A DNA stretch of 64,000 nt from Lachnospiraceae bacterium AC2012 (GTDB lineage Bacteria; Bacillota; Clostridia; Lachnospirales; Lachnospiraceae), in the NCBI GenBank assembly GCA_000702525.1, contig JNIN01000001.1:1622501-1686500 (forward strand). Direction: 5' to 3'. Made by a program: the position numbers and the translations under genes. The first letter of the stretch is position 1, and every line of letters starts with the position of its first letter. The notes under the pieces are model-generated. The model did no database searches and was not told where the DNA came from. It saw nothing but the letters and a program-made list of their open reading frames with translations. Positions 1 to 10,188 of this stretch are shown here, piece after piece.

Positions 1-246
1 CTGTCCAATCTCTATAAATACCACAGCCATCCCCGTATCCTGACAAATTGGAATTCTCTCTTTATCAGCGATTGCTAGATTTTCTTCCAAATCTCCCAAC
101 ACCTTTTTCCCAATAGGAGAGTGCTCGGTATTTTTTGCATTTTCCAGCGCTTTTTTCATATCCTCTGACAATACAAAATTCGCTTCCATGCACATTTCCT
201 TAATATTTTTCGTAATATCCGCTACATCAACATATCTTATTTCCAT
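1..246 (-). CDS. Fumarate hydratase class I, alpha subunit (partial, N-terminus only)
   Basis: The first 82 codons of a gene that runs off the left edge of the window. The translation starts MEIRYVDVADITKNIKEMC and contains PICQDTGMAVVF, the conserved N-terminal motif of the iron-sulfur fumarase/tartrate dehydratase alpha subunit; the Cys of CQDTG is a known cluster ligand in this family. Class I fumarases convert fumarate to malate with an oxygen-sensitive [4Fe-4S] cluster. In anaerobic Firmicutes the enzyme is usually two genes (alpha then beta), so a beta gene is expected to the left. The ATG is preceded by AGGGAAAAGG. Tartrate dehydratase cannot be excluded from this fragment. Confidence 0.85.
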   Translation of the reverse strand, partial: MEIRYVDVADITKNIKEMCMEANFVLSEDMKKALENAKNTEHSPIGKKVLGDLEENLAIADKERIPICQDTGMAVVFIEIGQ

Positions 247-281
247 TACCTTTTCCCTTTTTGTAAAAACCCAAAAACGAC

Positions 282-309
282 AAAAAGGACTGTCGAAACA
301 GCCCTTTTT
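282..309. terminator. Rho-independent terminator after gyrA
   Basis: An inverted repeat, AAAAAGG-a-CTGT / CGAA loop / ACAG-c-CCTTTTT, with T-runs on both strands, lies just after the gyrA stop codon. It separates gyrA from the fumarase gene that is read in the same direction. Confidence 0.75.
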
Positions 310-323
310 TGATCTCATTCTAA

Positions 324-2831
324 TTATTCTTCTGTCGTATCATTTCCTGAAGTTTCCGCTTCTTCTTCCTCAATTTCTTCTTCAATGATATCTTCCTGGC
401 GAACCTTTGCAATTGATGCAACTGTTTCGTCATCCTTCAGATCAATGAGCTTAACACCAGATGTGATTCGGCTAAGTAGAGTAGTATCTGCTACTTTCAT
501 ACGGATAACCGTTCCCTCTGTATTGATGAGCATAACTTCATCTTCCTTGGAAACAGCCTTAACGCCAACAACATTTCCTGTCTTTTCCATAATCTTGTAG
601 CACTTCACACCCTTACCACCACGGCGCTGTGTTGTAAATTCAGAAATCAGTGTGCACTTACCAAGACCCTTGCTTGATACGATCATAACACTTTCGCCCT
701 GTTTTGTAAGCTGCATTGCAATAACATCATCCTGGTCAGATAAACTCATACCGATAACACCCATAGATGTTCTACCAGTTGTTCTAACATCAGATACCTT
801 GAAGCGGATTGCCATACCGAATTTTGTGAACAGCATAGCTTCGTCATCTTCCTTCGCCATCTTAACTTCGATCAATAAATCATCTTCACGAAGATTGATA
901 GCAGCAAGACCATTCTTTCTGATATTTGCATATTCAGAGAGATTTGTCTTCTTCACGATTCCGTTCTTTGTAGCCATAAACAAGTATTCATCTTCCTTGT
1001 ATTCCTTCACTGGAATCATAGATGTAATATGTTCATCTGGCTGTAACTGTAAGAGATTAATGATTGCTGTACCTCTCGCAGTTCTAGATGCTTCCGGAAT
1101 CTCATAAACTTTCAAACGATAAACACGCCCCTTATTGGTGAAGAACATCAAGTAGTTATGTGTCTTTGTAAGCATCATCTCTACAATGTAATCTTCATCA
1201 ATCGTTTCCATTCCCTTGATACCTTTACCACCACGGTGCTGCGCCTTGAAGTTTTCAACTTCCATACGCTTAATATAACCGAGCTTTGTAAATGTGATTA
1301 CGGTATTCTTGTTTGGAATCATATCCTCCATGGAGATATCGTATTCATCAAATCCGATGGATGTTCTACGTTCATCGCCATACTTATCTGCGATTACCTG
1401 GATTTCTTCTTTGATGACTTTAAGAAGAACCTTCTCATCTGCTAAGATTTCCTTCAAATAAGCAATCTTTGCTTCTAATGCCTTGAACTCATCTTCCAGT
1501 TTGTTTCTTTCCAAACCTGTGAGAGCACGAAGACGCATATCAACGATTGCCTGTGCCTGTGCATCAGAAAGTCCGAATCGCTCTGTCAATGTAGCCTTCG
1601 CAATCTGAACATTTTCAGAACCACGAATAATCTTAATTACTTCATCGATGTTATCGAGCGCAATTAATAATCCCTGTAAAATATGAGCTCTTTCTTCCGC
1701 TTTGTTTAATTCGTATTTTGTTCTACGAGTTACAACATCCTTCTGATGATCCAGATAATAACCTAAAATTTCTTTCAGGTTCATAACCTTTGGCTGGTTA
1801 TTAATCAATGCAAGCATGATTACGCCAAATGTATCCTGCAGCTGTGTATGCTTAAAAAGCTGATTTAACATGACATTTGGATTGATATCTTTACGAAGTT
1901 CGATAACGATTCGCATACCTTCACGAGAAGATTCATCACGAAGGGCAGTAATACCATCTAACTTCTTGTCACGTACTAATTTTCCAATATATTCAACAAG
2001 TTTTGCCTTGTTTACTCCATAAGGAATTTCTGTTACAACGATACGATTCTTTCCATTTGGCATTGGTTCGATATCTGTAACGGCACGAACCTTAATCTTT
2101 CCACGGCCTGTACGATAAGCTTCATCGATTCCAGATCTACCAAGAATAGTACCACCTGTTGGGAAATCAGGTCCTTTGATGATTTCCATAATTTCTTCGA
2201 TTTCAGTTTCTCTGTTTTCTTCTACCTGATTATCGATAATCTTAGTTACAGCACCGATTACTTCACGAAGATTATGTGGTGGAATATTCGTTGCCATACC
2301 TACGGCAATACCAGTCGTACCATTTACCAAAAGGTTTGGATAACGCGCTGGAAGTACCGATGGTTCCTTCTCTGTTTCATCAAAGTTTGGTACGAAATCT
2401 ACGGTATCCTTGTCATAATCCTGAAGCATAGACATAGAAATCTTAGAAAGTCTTGCTTCTGTGTATCGCATAGCAGCGGCTCCATCACCATCGACAGAAC
2501 CGAAGTTTCCATGTCCATCAACTAACGGATATCTTGTAGACCATTCCTGTGCCATATTTACTAATGCACCGTAAATAGAACTATCACCATGTGGATGATA
2601 CTTACCCATCGTATCACCAACAATACGTGCTGACTTACGATGTGGCTTGTCTGGTCCATTATTCAATTCAATCATGGAGTAGAGTACACGTCTCTGTACT
2701 GGCTTTAAACCATCTCTTACATCTGGGAGAGCACGTGAAGCAATTACACTCATGGCGTAATCGATATAAGAAGTCTCCATGGTTTTCTTCAGATCAACTT
2801 CTCGAATATTGTCAAAAATATTATCTTCCAT
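324..2831 (-). CDS. gyrA: DNA gyrase subunit A
   Basis: Breakage-reunion subunit of DNA gyrase (A2B2), which introduces negative supercoils. The 835-residue length is normal. The catalytic tyrosine is Y123 in RYTEARL. The quinolone-determining region reads [13 protein letters not shown], with Ser at the E. coli S83 position (here S84) and Gly at the D87 position. Two gyrase-box-like motifs occur in the C-terminal beta-pinwheel: [10 protein letters not shown] and QRRGGKGVK, which wrap DNA. The C-terminus is a short acidic tail ([10 protein letters not shown]). gyrB lies 21 bases upstream in the same direction, giving a gyrB-gyrA operon. Confidence 0.98.
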   Translation of the reverse strand: MEDNIFDNIREVDLKKTMETSYIDYAMSVIASRALPDVRDGLKPVQRRVLYSMIELNNGPDKPHRKSARIVGDTMGKYHPHGDSSIYGALVNMAQEWSTRYPLVDGHGNFGSVDGDGAAAMRYTEARLSKISMSMLQDYDKDTVDFVPNFDETEKEPSVLPARYPNLLVNGTTGIAVGMATNIPPHNLREVIGAVTKIIDNQVEENRETEIEEIMEIIKGPDFPTGGTILGRSGIDEAYRTGRGKIKVRAVTDIEPMPNGKNRIVVTEIPYGVNKAKLVEYIGKLVRDKKLDGITALRDESSREGMRIVIELRKDINPNVMLNQLFKHTQLQDTFGVIMLALINNQPKVMNLKEILGYYLDHQKDVVTRRTKYELNKAEERAHILQGLLIALDNIDEVIKIIRGSENVQIAKATLTERFGLSDAQAQAIVDMRLRALTGLERNKLEDEFKALEAKIAYLKEILADEKVLLKVIKEEIQVIADKYGDERRTSIGFDEYDISMEDMIPNKNTVITFTKLGYIKRMEVENFKAQHRGGKGIKGMETIDEDYIVEMMLTKTHNYLMFFTNKGRVYRLKVYEIPEASRTARGTAIINLLQLQPDEHITSMIPVKEYKEDEYLFMATKNGIVKKTNLSEYANIRKNGLAAINLREDDLLIEVKMAKEDDEAMLFTKFGMAIRFKVSDVRTTGRTSMGVIGMSLSDQDDVIAMQLTKQGESVMIVSSKGLGKCTLISEFTTQRRGGKGVKCYKIMEKTGNVVGVKAVSKEDEVMLINTEGTVIRMKVADTTLLSRITSGVKLIDLKDDETVASIAKVRQEDIIEEEIEEEEAETSGNDTTEE

Positions 2832-2852
2832 TTTTACTTAACGTCCCTTCTC

Positions 2853-4775
2853 TTAGATGTCCAGATTTTGAACATACTTCGCATTTTCTTCGATGAAATC
2901 TCTTCTTGGTTCAACCTTATCACCCATCAAAATAGAGAATGTAAGATCAATTTCAGATTCATTATCATCATCAATCATAACTTTCTTCAATACACGCTTC
3001 TCTGGATCCATTGTTGTTTCCCATAACTGTTCCGCATCCATTTCACCAAGACCCTTGTATCGCTGAATCTTATTATTTCCATCACGGCCAATTTCTGTAA
3101 GAATTTTATTTAATTCTTCGTCAGAGTATGCGTACCAAATCTTACGATTCTTTTCGATTTTGTAAAGTGGTGGCATAGCTAAATATACATATCCCTGCTT
3201 AATCAATTCTGGCATGAAACGATACAAGAATGTAAGCATAAGTGTAGCGATATGCGCACCATCGACGTCGGCATCAGTCATGATAATAATCTTGTGATAT
3301 CTTAATTTTTCAATATCAAAATCTTCATGGATACCAGTACCAAAAGCTGTAATCATAGCTTTGATTTCGGCATTCGCGTAAATCTTGTCTTCTCTAGCCT
3401 TTTCAACATTCAAAATCTTACCACGAAGTGGAAGAATCGCCTGTGTTGCACGGGAACGAGCAGTCTTTGCAGATCCACCCGCGGAATCTCCCTCGACGAT
3501 GAAGATTTCACAATTCTCAGGATTCTTGTCCGAACAATCTGCAAGCTTACCTGGAAGAGAGTTTGATTCTAAGACATTCTTACGTCTTGTTAAATCTCTC
3601 GCTTTACGAGCAGCTTCTCTTGCACGCTGAGACTGAATAGATTTTTCGCAAATCAGTTTTGCAATCTGTGGATTCTGCTCTAAGAAATATGTCAACTTCT
3701 CAGAAACGATAGAATCTACTGCACCTCTTGCTTCAGAGTTACCAAGCTTCTGCTTTGTCTGACCTTCAAACTGAGGTTCCTCAATCTTAACAGATACAAT
3801 GGCAGTCATACCTTCACGGATATCTTCTCCGGAAAGTGCTTCATCATTGTCTTTTAAAATCTTATTATCTCTGGCATACGCATTGAAAATCTTTGTAAGA
3901 GCAGCTCTAAAACCAGCAATATGTGTTCCACCTTCTGGTGTAATAATATTATTTACAAAGCTTAATGTATTCTCGGAATAAGAATCATTGTGCTGGAATG
4001 CAACTTCAACATAGACGCCATCTTTTTCACCTTCACAATAAATCACGTTATTGTAAAGTTCTGTCTTACCACGGTTTAAGTAAGTTACGAATTCCTTAAT
4101 ACCACCTTCGTAGTGGAATACATCTTCTCTTGCTTCTTCTTCACGAGTATCTCTAAGTGTGATTCTAAGATTCTTTGTAAGGAATGCAGTTTCACGAAGT
4201 CTCGTTCTTAATGTGTCATAGTTATATACCGTTGTTTCGAAAATTGTTCCATCTGGTGAAAATGTAACTTTTGTTCCAGTTTTTTCTGGATCACAAGTTC
4301 CAATTTCTCTTAATGGATACATCGTCTTTCCACGTTCGTATCTCTGTTCAAATACTTTGCCATCTCGACGTACTTCAACAACTAACCAGTTGGAAAGGGC
4401 ATTAACAACAGATGCACCTACACCATGAAGACCACCGGATACCTTGTATCCTCCACCACCGAACTTACCGCCTGCATGAAGAATTGTAAATACAACTTCA
4501 ACAGCTGGAATTCCGGCTTTTTTATTAATTCCTGTAGGAATACCACGACCATCATCTTCGACAGTAATGGAATTATCCGGATTTACTGTCACAATAATAT
4601 TATGGCAAAATCCTGCTAAAGCTTCATCAACTGCATTATCTACAATTTCGTAAACCAAATGATGAAGACCTCTTTCAGATGTACTACCAATATACATTCC
4701 CGGTCTTTTACGTACAGCTTCCAAACCTTCCAAAATCTGAATTTGGTCTGCTCCGTATTCTCTTTCCTGACTCAT
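2853..4775 (-). CDS. gyrB: DNA gyrase subunit B
   Basis: ATPase subunit of DNA gyrase. The 640-residue length is typical for Firmicutes. It has a GHKL ATPase N-terminus ([34 protein letters not shown]), a transducer domain, and a TOPRIM domain with [10 protein letters not shown] and the metal-binding DADVDGAHI, followed by [12 protein letters not shown]. The gene sits between recF (9 bases upstream) and gyrA (21 bases downstream), the usual origin-proximal dnaA-dnaN-recF-gyrB-gyrA cluster. The start is preceded by a GGAGGATGAC-type ribosome site. Confidence 0.98.
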   Translation of the reverse strand: MSQEREYGADQIQILEGLEAVRKRPGMYIGSTSERGLHHLVYEIVDNAVDEALAGFCHNIIVTVNPDNSITVEDDGRGIPTGINKKAGIPAVEVVFTILHAGGKFGGGGYKVSGGLHGVGASVVNALSNWLVVEVRRDGKVFEQRYERGKTMYPLREIGTCDPEKTGTKVTFSPDGTIFETTVYNYDTLRTRLRETAFLTKNLRITLRDTREEEAREDVFHYEGGIKEFVTYLNRGKTELYNNVIYCEGEKDGVYVEVAFQHNDSYSENTLSFVNNIITPEGGTHIAGFRAALTKIFNAYARDNKILKDNDEALSGEDIREGMTAIVSVKIEEPQFEGQTKQKLGNSEARGAVDSIVSEKLTYFLEQNPQIAKLICEKSIQSQRAREAARKARDLTRRKNVLESNSLPGKLADCSDKNPENCEIFIVEGDSAGGSAKTARSRATQAILPLRGKILNVEKAREDKIYANAEIKAMITAFGTGIHEDFDIEKLRYHKIIIMTDADVDGAHIATLMLTFLYRFMPELIKQGYVYLAMPPLYKIEKNRKIWYAYSDEELNKILTEIGRDGNNKIQRYKGLGEMDAEQLWETTMDPEKRVLKKVMIDDDNESEIDLTFSILMGDKVEPRRDFIEENAKYVQNLDI

Positions 4776-4784
4776 GTCATCCTC

Positions 4785-5879
4785 CTAGTTTGTACTGCTT
4801 CTTTCAAATACCTGACCTTGCATCACTTCATAAACGCGATTGATTTTAAAACGATTCTTTACAAAATCATCTAAACCAGTACAGGTTATTATCGTTTGCG
4901 TATCATAAATACTATTTAACAAATAATTCTGTCGATTACTATCAAGCTCTGACAAAACATCATCTAACAATAACACCGGTTTTTCACCGATTATCATTTT
5001 CACCAATTGTATCTCCGAAAGTTTCAGTGAGAGAGCACATGTCCTCTGCTGACCCTGCGATCCAAATTTTCGAATATCGATTCCGGAAATACTAAATTTC
5101 AAATCATCCCTATGTGGTCCAACCGAAGTATTTCCAAGATGTAAATCTCGATCGGTTGCTTTCAGAAGTTCCATCTCCATATTCGGAGCATAAACATTTG
5201 GCTCATATTCAACCAAAAGATCTTCTTTACCTCCAGAAATTTTAAAATGCATATCATGAACAATCTCATTCAGATCTTTTATAAATTTCTTTCGGCTATC
5301 TATAATCTTAGTTCCATAATCAATCAATTGATTATCCCAGATGGAAAGCGTATCTTTCAACTCTGGTTTCATAGGGATGTCTTTTAATAATTTATTTCGC
5401 TGTTCTAAGATTTTGTTATATTGCTTGAGATTATGCAGATAAATCTTATCCAACTGACAAAGTTCTGCATCAATAAATCTTCTTCTTTCCTGCGGACCAT
5501 TTTTAATAATATTAAGATCCTCCGGTGAAAATAGAATAATATTTAATAATCCAAACAATTCTGTCGTTTTCTTAATTGGAATTCTATTAATCGCGATACC
5601 CTTGGATTTATTTTTACGAAGATGAATATCGATTTGATATTCTTTCTCATCTTTCTCGATAATCGTTCTGATATGACCTTCACTTTGATCAAATCTTATT
5701 AGTTCCCGATCTTTTGCTCCTCTATGGGACTTTGTTGTTCCACTCAAGTATGCAGCTTCAAGAATATTCGTTTTTCCTTGGGCATTATCGCCAAATAAGA
5801 TATTCGTACCTTCCGAAAATTCAATTTTTAAATTTTCATAATTCCGATAATTATTTAACTCGATTGATCGAATAACCAT
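4785..5879 (-). CDS. recF: DNA replication and repair protein RecF
   Basis: SMC-like ABC ATPase of the RecFOR pathway, which loads RecA at single-strand gaps. The protein is 364 residues, normal length. Visible motifs are Walker A GDNAQGKTNILEA near residue 35, the ABC signature region FGSQGQQRT near 275, and Walker B VLLLDDVLSELD near 305. Its start abuts the stop of the upstream S4-domain gene with no gap, so the two are probably translationally coupled. Confidence 0.97.
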   Translation of the reverse strand: MVIRSIELNNYRNYENLKIEFSEGTNILFGDNAQGKTNILEAAYLSGTTKSHRGAKDRELIRFDQSEGHIRTIIEKDEKEYQIDIHLRKNKSKGIAINRIPIKKTTELFGLLNIILFSPEDLNIIKNGPQERRRFIDAELCQLDKIYLHNLKQYNKILEQRNKLLKDIPMKPELKDTLSIWDNQLIDYGTKIIDSRKKFIKDLNEIVHDMHFKISGGKEDLLVEYEPNVYAPNMEMELLKATDRDLHLGNTSVGPHRDDLKFSISGIDIRKFGSQGQQRTCALSLKLSEIQLVKMIIGEKPVLLLDDVLSELDSNRQNYLLNSIYDTQTIITCTGLDDFVKNRFKINRVYEVMQGQVFERSSTN

Positions 5880-6095
5880 TTATTTTTCTACCTGAAAAGA
5901 TTCTCCGTTGTATTCTACAACTTCACCGCCAAATAATTTTCTTCCACGACGCGTATCTACTTCGCCATTTACTTTGACAAGTCCATCCTGAATTACCATC
6001 TTGGCATCGACACCAGAACCAACCATTCCAGCTTTTTTCATCGCTTGTCCAAGCTTGATGAATTCATCATTTTCTCTAATATTTACTATTTCCAT
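5880..6095 (-). CDS. yaaA: S4-domain RNA-binding protein, YaaA/RlbA type
   Basis: A 71-residue single S4 domain. The family's invariant order dnaN-yaaA-recF is kept here, with 16 bases to dnaN and none to recF. The fold is recognisable from IKLGQAMKKAGMVGSGVDAK and VKVNGEVDTRRGRKL, the alpha-L RNA-binding motif. The family is thought to act in ribosome-associated RNA binding; the precise role is unsettled. The E. coli protein also called YaaA is unrelated. Confidence 0.9.
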   Translation of the reverse strand: MEIVNIRENDEFIKLGQAMKKAGMVGSGVDAKMVIQDGLVKVNGEVDTRRGRKLFGGEVVEYNGESFQVEK

Positions 6096-6111
6096 ACTTT
6101 ACTCTTTTCTA

Positions 6112-7221
6112 TTAACCCTGACTGAAGTTTACTGGAAGAATCAGATAAATAAAGCTTTCATCCTCATCTTTTACAAAACAAGGTGCTTTTGGATTCACCA
6201 TATAGAGTGTAACTTCTTCTTCATCAATTACACGAAGTGCATCCATAAAGAATTTTGGATTAAATCCAATCTTAATGTCCTTACCCTCTTTATTGATTCC
6301 AATATTTTCTTCCATGTTACCTGTCATAGCAGAATCAATCTTTAATTCCAGATTGTTATCTGTAATATTCATGATAATTGGCTTTTTATCTCTTTCTTTT
6401 ACCATGATGGTAGAACGATCGATAGAAGAGAAGAGCGCACGCTTATTTACTTTTACTTTTGTTTCGAAATCAGAAGAAAGCATCTGATCAATCTTGAAAT
6501 ATTCACCTTCGATTAATCTTGAAACAACTGTTGTATGCTCAAATTCAAAGACAATATGATTCTTAGAAAGATAAATATTTACATCTTCATCTACCGCACC
6601 TGGAATGATTTTAGCAATTTCATTCAAAGTTTTACCAGGAACGATAACCTTTTTATCTTCGTATTCATCTTTTAATTCAATGTTACGAATAGAAATTCTA
6701 TGACCATCAAGGGAAACCACTTTTAATTTATTACCCTTAATTTCAAATAATTCTCCAGTCATCAATTTATTATTATCATTTTCCGCAATAGAGAAAATTG
6801 TCTGTCTTATTACTTCCTTCAGAGAAAACTGAGAAATAACAACTGGATTAAATCTCTCTACATTCGGAATATAGGAAAAATCATCTCCTGGTTTACATGG
6901 AGTTTCAACAATAACACTTTCACATTGAATTTTTGCATTATATTTTTCGTCAGTAGTAATCGTTACATCAGAATCCGGTAATTTACGAACTAATTCTCCA
7001 AAGAATTTAGCATCAATCGCAATAATACCTCTTTCTTCAATAGTTCCTTCTACAATAGTTTCAATACCAATTTCCATATCATTTGCCATAAGTTTGATTT
7101 CTGTAGTAGAAGCATCTACTAAGATACATTCTAAAATTGGCATGGTAGTTCTAACTGGAACAGCCTTGCTTACGATATTGACACCTTTAACAAGATTTTC
7201 TTTTGAGCAAGTAATCTTCAT
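6112..7221 (-). CDS. dnaN: DNA polymerase III sliding clamp (beta subunit)
   Basis: The beta clamp encircles DNA and tethers polymerase III, MutS/L, DnaE and other partners. The 369-residue length fits three clamp domains. The start MKITCSKENLVKGVN, the internal EYFKIDQMLSSDFET region and the C-terminal YLILPVNFSQG, with the conserved P-V/M terminal region of the partner-binding pocket, are diagnostic. A ribosome site (AAAGGAG) lies 12 bases before the ATG. Downstream of dnaA across the dnaA-dnaN origin spacer, so it may use the dnaA promoter as well as its own. Confidence 0.97.
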   Translation of the reverse strand: MKITCSKENLVKGVNIVSKAVPVRTTMPILECILVDASTTEIKLMANDMEIGIETIVEGTIEERGIIAIDAKFFGELVRKLPDSDVTITTDEKYNAKIQCESVIVETPCKPGDDFSYIPNVERFNPVVISQFSLKEVIRQTIFSIAENDNNKLMTGELFEIKGNKLKVVSLDGHRISIRNIELKDEYEDKKVIVPGKTLNEIAKIIPGAVDEDVNIYLSKNHIVFEFEHTTVVSRLIEGEYFKIDQMLSSDFETKVKVNKRALFSSIDRSTIMVKERDKKPIIMNITDNNLELKIDSAMTGNMEENIGINKEGKDIKIGFNPKFFMDALRVIDEEEVTLYMVNPKAPCFVKDEDESFIYLILPVNFSQG

Positions 7222-7583
7222 GATTGTTCAAAACTCCTTTCGGTTAAATAGTATATAAATATATAAATAAAATTTAAAAGTAATAATATTAGGGGGTGTG
7301 AATTTGTTCAAAACTACTTCAAGCCCAGAAATATTGCGCTTTTTCGATATTGGTAAATCCGTTATTTTGTTGTGAAAATAACTTGGAAAGTTGTAAATAA
7401 CTAAAAATCGAATTTTTTGATCGAACAAGTTATCCATAGGAAACCCACTCAAAAATGGAAGTTCTACACGAAATAGGGTCACTTATCAACAATATTCGTG
7501 GATAAAAGACTAAAAATGTATATACCTCGCCAATTTTCAGCAACTTCTGTTTATAAAAAATGAGTTTCTTCTTATATAAATAC
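7222..7583. other. Origin sub-region in the dnaA-dnaN spacer (DnaA boxes, G-run, DnaA-trio array)
   Basis: This 362-base spacer has no credible gene. DnaA boxes or near-boxes are TTATCAACA at 7483-7491, TTATCCACG (minus strand) at 7497-7505 and TTATCCATA at 7430-7438. A five-G run at 7292-7296 borders 7275-7292, which on the plus strand reads TAA AAG TAA TAA TAT TAG. Read 3'-5' away from the G-run this is GAT-TAT-AAT-AAT-GAA-AAT, the DnaA-trio pattern used for strand opening in Bacillus subtilis, where it also follows dnaA. A+T-rich sequence continues to dnaN. Confidence 0.7.
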
Positions 7584-8942
7584 CTAATTTGGATTGATTT
7601 TCTTCATAATCGTATCAATCTGGGCACGTGTATCACTATCATTATCGTATTTTTCTTCGATTTTATCGGCACCATGAATAATCGTAGAGTGATCACGTCC
7701 ACCTAAGAAACTACCAATAGCTTCTAATGGATAATCTGTCATCCTTCTACATAGATACATCGCAATCTGTCTTGGAGTTGCAATGTTACTTGTTCTCTTT
7801 TTCGATACCATATCATCGACGGAAAGATTGTAGTGTTCAGCTACAACTTCGATAATTAACTGTGGTGTTACTTCCCTTGGTTTATCAGGGGAAATAATAT
7901 TTTGCAATTCCTTTCTTGCGATATCCATTGTGATTTCTGTCTTTTCAAGATTGGAATAAGCTACTAATTTATTAAGAGCACCTTCAATTTCTCGGATATT
8001 GGATTTAATATTATCCGCAATATATTGAAGAATCTCATCAGAGAATGTAATATGCTCTGTTTCTACTTTTTTACGTAAGATAGCCATACGTGTTTCGTAA
8101 TCTGGATAACCGATATCCGCCATAAGTCCCATTTCAAAACGGCTTCGAATACGAGTTTCCAGAGTTTCCATTTCTTTTGGTGGTCGATCAGAAGAAATGA
8201 TAATCTGCTTTCCAGCCTGATCAAGAGCATTAAAAGTATGGAAAAATTCTTCCTGTGTACTTTCTTTTCCTATAATAAACTGAATATCATCGACCATCAG
8301 AACATCCACTGTTCGATACTTATCTCTAAATTTAGACATAGCGGTAGTGTTGTTCGTATTTCGGATAGACTCAATAACCTCGTTTAGGAATTCCTCTGAT
8401 GTAACATAGAGAACCTTCTTATCCGGGGTTTGTTTTAATATGAAGTTTCCAATCGCGTGAAGCAGATGAGTTTTACCCAATCCAGGTCCACCATAGATAT
8501 AAAGTGGGTTGTAAATTTCACCTGGAGATTCAGCAACTGCAAGAGCTGCGTTTTGCGCAAATCGGTTATTGCCACCTACGACAAAAGTATCAAATGTATA
8601 TCTTGGATTTAGATTTGAATCACGTACATTGATTTTTTCAGCGGTAGTTGGAGCAGGAGATGGTTGCAAAGTTGCAGCATCTTTTGGAAGTATGAATTTA
8701 ATTTCATATTCCTTACCAATTATTTCTCCAATCGTGACTTTCAAAGGGAGCTCGTATTTTTTTGAAATATAATTCAAGCTCATCTGATTTGTATCCTGTG
8801 GAAATAATATATAGAGAGTTTCATTTTCTACTGCAAAAACTTCAAGCGGTTTTAACCATGTATCATAAGAAACATCCATAATTTCATATTCTTCTTTTAC
8901 CTTCTGAAGAATCTGGTCCCATTTAGCCATCAATAAGTCCAT
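7584..8942 (-). CDS. dnaA: Chromosomal replication initiator DnaA
   Basis: AAA+ initiator that binds DnaA boxes and opens the origin. 452 residues. Domain I (about 1-90) starts MDLLMAKWDQILQ; domain III has Walker A GGPGLGKTHLLHA near 151, Walker B LMVDDIQF near 215, and an RSRFEMG arginine finger region. Domain IV carries the DNA-binding signature GGRDHSTIIHG near 420. The chosen ATG has GGAG 12 bases upstream; an internal ATG four codons later (MAKWDQ) is an equally good family-like start. It is flanked by DnaA boxes on both sides, as in Bacillus. Confidence 0.97.
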   Translation of the reverse strand: MDLLMAKWDQILQKVKEEYEIMDVSYDTWLKPLEVFAVENETLYILFPQDTNQMSLNYISKKYELPLKVTIGEIIGKEYEIKFILPKDAATLQPSPAPTTAEKINVRDSNLNPRYTFDTFVVGGNNRFAQNAALAVAESPGEIYNPLYIYGGPGLGKTHLLHAIGNFILKQTPDKKVLYVTSEEFLNEVIESIRNTNNTTAMSKFRDKYRTVDVLMVDDIQFIIGKESTQEEFFHTFNALDQAGKQIIISSDRPPKEMETLETRIRSRFEMGLMADIGYPDYETRMAILRKKVETEHITFSDEILQYIADNIKSNIREIEGALNKLVAYSNLEKTEITMDIARKELQNIISPDKPREVTPQLIIEVVAEHYNLSVDDMVSKKRTSNIATPRQIAMYLCRRMTDYPLEAIGSFLGGRDHSTIIHGADKIEEKYDNDSDTRAQIDTIMKKINPN

Positions 8943-9271
8943 TTGTATCTATAACTCCAACTTTCTAAAAAAATTCAAAATTTCCTATGTTCTATATTAA
9001 CTTAATTAGGGTTATTTATCAACAATTAAACATTTAGGCTCAACATTTTACCCTAAATACCGAAAAACGCCTATTTGGGCCTATTCACATTAAAAATCCC
9101 GAAAATTAGGGAAATTGTAAAAATTATAACCAACAATAAACAAGATTTTAACACTATATATACACGGTTATCCACCGACTTATCCACAAATTGTAGATAA
9201 CTTATTAAATGTTAGCTCTGTTTATTAAAATTTAAACAATGCTGTGGATTAGGTTGAAAACCCAAAATTTA
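8943..9271. other. Replication origin region between dnaA and rpmH
   Basis: A very A+T-rich gap without genes that holds a DnaA-box cluster: TTATCAACA (9016-9024), TTATCCACC (9168-9176), the perfect TTATCCACA (9180-9188), TTATCTACA on the minus strand (9192-9200) and TAATCCACA on the minus strand (9243-9251). Four of them lie within 85 bases. Gene direction switches here, minus to the left and mostly plus to the right, as expected when forks leave an origin. The dnaA promoter must also lie here. GC-skew would confirm it. Confidence 0.85.
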
Positions 9272-9299
9272 TTGACATTTGGGGTATTTTTGGTATAAT
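9272..9299 (+). promoter_or_regulatory. Sigma-A promoter of rpmH-rnpA
   Basis: TTGACA (9272-9277), 16-base spacer, TATAAT (9294-9299). Both hexamers match the housekeeping consensus perfectly; it lies 42 bases before the rpmH start codon and overlaps the edge of the origin. Confidence 0.85.
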
Positions 9300-9341
9300 A
9301 AATGCTGATGTTTTTTCATATAAAAAGGAGGTGTAAATCTT

Positions 9342-9476
9342 ATGAAGATGACATATCAGCCAAAAAGAAGACAGAGATCTAAAGTTCACGGCTTCAGAGC
9401 TAGAATGGCAACTGCAGGTGGACGTAAGGTTTTAGCAGCTAGAAGATTAAAGGGAAGAAAGAAATTATCAGCTTAA
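9342..9476 (+). CDS. rpmH: Large ribosomal subunit protein bL34
   Basis: 44-residue, highly basic protein of the 50S subunit. The translation [18 protein letters not shown]...[24 protein letters not shown] is a full-length L34 and leaves no doubt. AAGGAGG lies eleven bases before the ATG. First gene to the right of the origin, followed by an intrinsic terminator and rnpA, the conserved order. Confidence 0.98.
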   Translation: MKMTYQPKRRQRSKVHGFRARMATAGGRKVLAARRLKGRKKLSA

Positions 9477-9479
9477 TCT

Positions 9480-9505
9480 AAGACCACGAAAGTGGTCTTT
9501 TCTTC
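9480..9505 (+). terminator. Hairpin between rpmH and rnpA
   Basis: AAGACCAC / GAAA tetraloop / GTGGTCTT followed by TTCTTC. A compact intrinsic terminator three bases after the rpmH stop. It probably attenuates transcription so that L34 is made in excess over the RNase P protein. Confidence 0.8.
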
Positions 9506-9554
9506 TATTTATATTTTTTATAAGGAAGAAACTGGTGATTAGTAGGTCATAGAA

Positions 9555-9890
9555 ATGAAATTTAGTACATCTTTAAAAAAGAATAAGGATTTTCAAGTAG
9601 TTTATAAAAATGGTACATCGAAAGCGAATCGTTATTTGGTTATGTACGTATATGAAAATGGCCTTTCAGAAAACCGTTTAGGAATCTCTGTTAGCAAGAA
9701 AGTTGGTAACAGTGTAGTTCGACATCGATTGACGAGACTGATCAGAGAAAGTTATAGACTACATGAAGAGATGTTTCATAGTGGTTGGGACATTGTAGTC
9801 ATTGCAAGAAATACAGCGAAAGAGATATCTTATCAGGATATGGAATCCGCTTTTATGCATCTTGCAAATCTTCAAAAGCTTACTTATTAA
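9555..9890 (+). CDS. rnpA: Ribonuclease P protein component
   Basis: Protein subunit of RNase P, which with the catalytic RNA trims the 5' leaders of tRNAs. 111 residues, normal length. The RNR-like signature region reads RLGISVSKKVGNSVVRHRLTRLIRE, with the conserved basic face that binds pre-tRNA. The N-terminus FSTSLKKNKDFQVVYKNG is typical. It lies between rpmH and yidD as in most bacteria. The ribosome site before the ATG is weak. Confidence 0.96.
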   Translation: MKFSTSLKKNKDFQVVYKNGTSKANRYLVMYVYENGLSENRLGISVSKKVGNSVVRHRLTRLIRESYRLHEEMFHSGWDIVVIARNTAKEISYQDMESAFMHLANLQKLTY

Positions 9891-9915
9891 TTGAATTTGA
9901 AAAAGAAAGTTATTG

Positions 9916-10164
9916 ATGAAGAGATTTCTTATTTTCATTATTAAATTATATAGAAAATACATCTCACCTATGAAAACTACGAAGTGTCCGTATTATCCAA
10001 CTTGTTCTACTTATGGGTTAGAAGCAGTTCAAAAGCATGGTGCTATAAAGGGAGGCATTCTTGCGCTTTGGAGAATACTCAGATGTAATCCTTTTTCACA
10101 TGGAGGAGTAGATTACGTCCCAGATCACTTCGGATTTTCCTGGGATGATTATAAAAATAAGTAA
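9916..10164 (+). CDS. yidD: Membrane protein insertion efficiency factor YidD
   Basis: 82 residues if begun at the ATG giving [18 protein letters not shown]; a TTG codon immediately before it is in frame and could also start. The family motif is [14 protein letters not shown] followed by [19 protein letters not shown] and GGVDYVP. YidD is a small amphipathic membrane-associated protein that assists YidC insertion. It lies between rnpA and yidC, the usual place. The ribosome binding site is poor, suggesting coupling to rnpA 25 bases upstream. Confidence 0.93.
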   Translation: MKRFLIFIIKLYRKYISPMKTTKCPYYPTCSTYGLEAVQKHGAIKGGILALWRILRCNPFSHGGVDYVPDHFGFSWDDYKNK

Positions 10165-10188
10165 ATTCATCAATTTGGGAGGTTTATT

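Noticed and set aside
652-1107. 151-codon plus-strand open frame opposite gyrA
   Set aside because: Antisense shadow of gyrA with no initiation signal; same for the plus-strand frames opposite gyrB.
7228-7482. 84-codon open frame on the minus strand between dnaA and dnaN
   Set aside because: It lies across DnaA boxes and the DnaA-trio array, its translation has no family pattern, and the A+T-rich spacer explains it.
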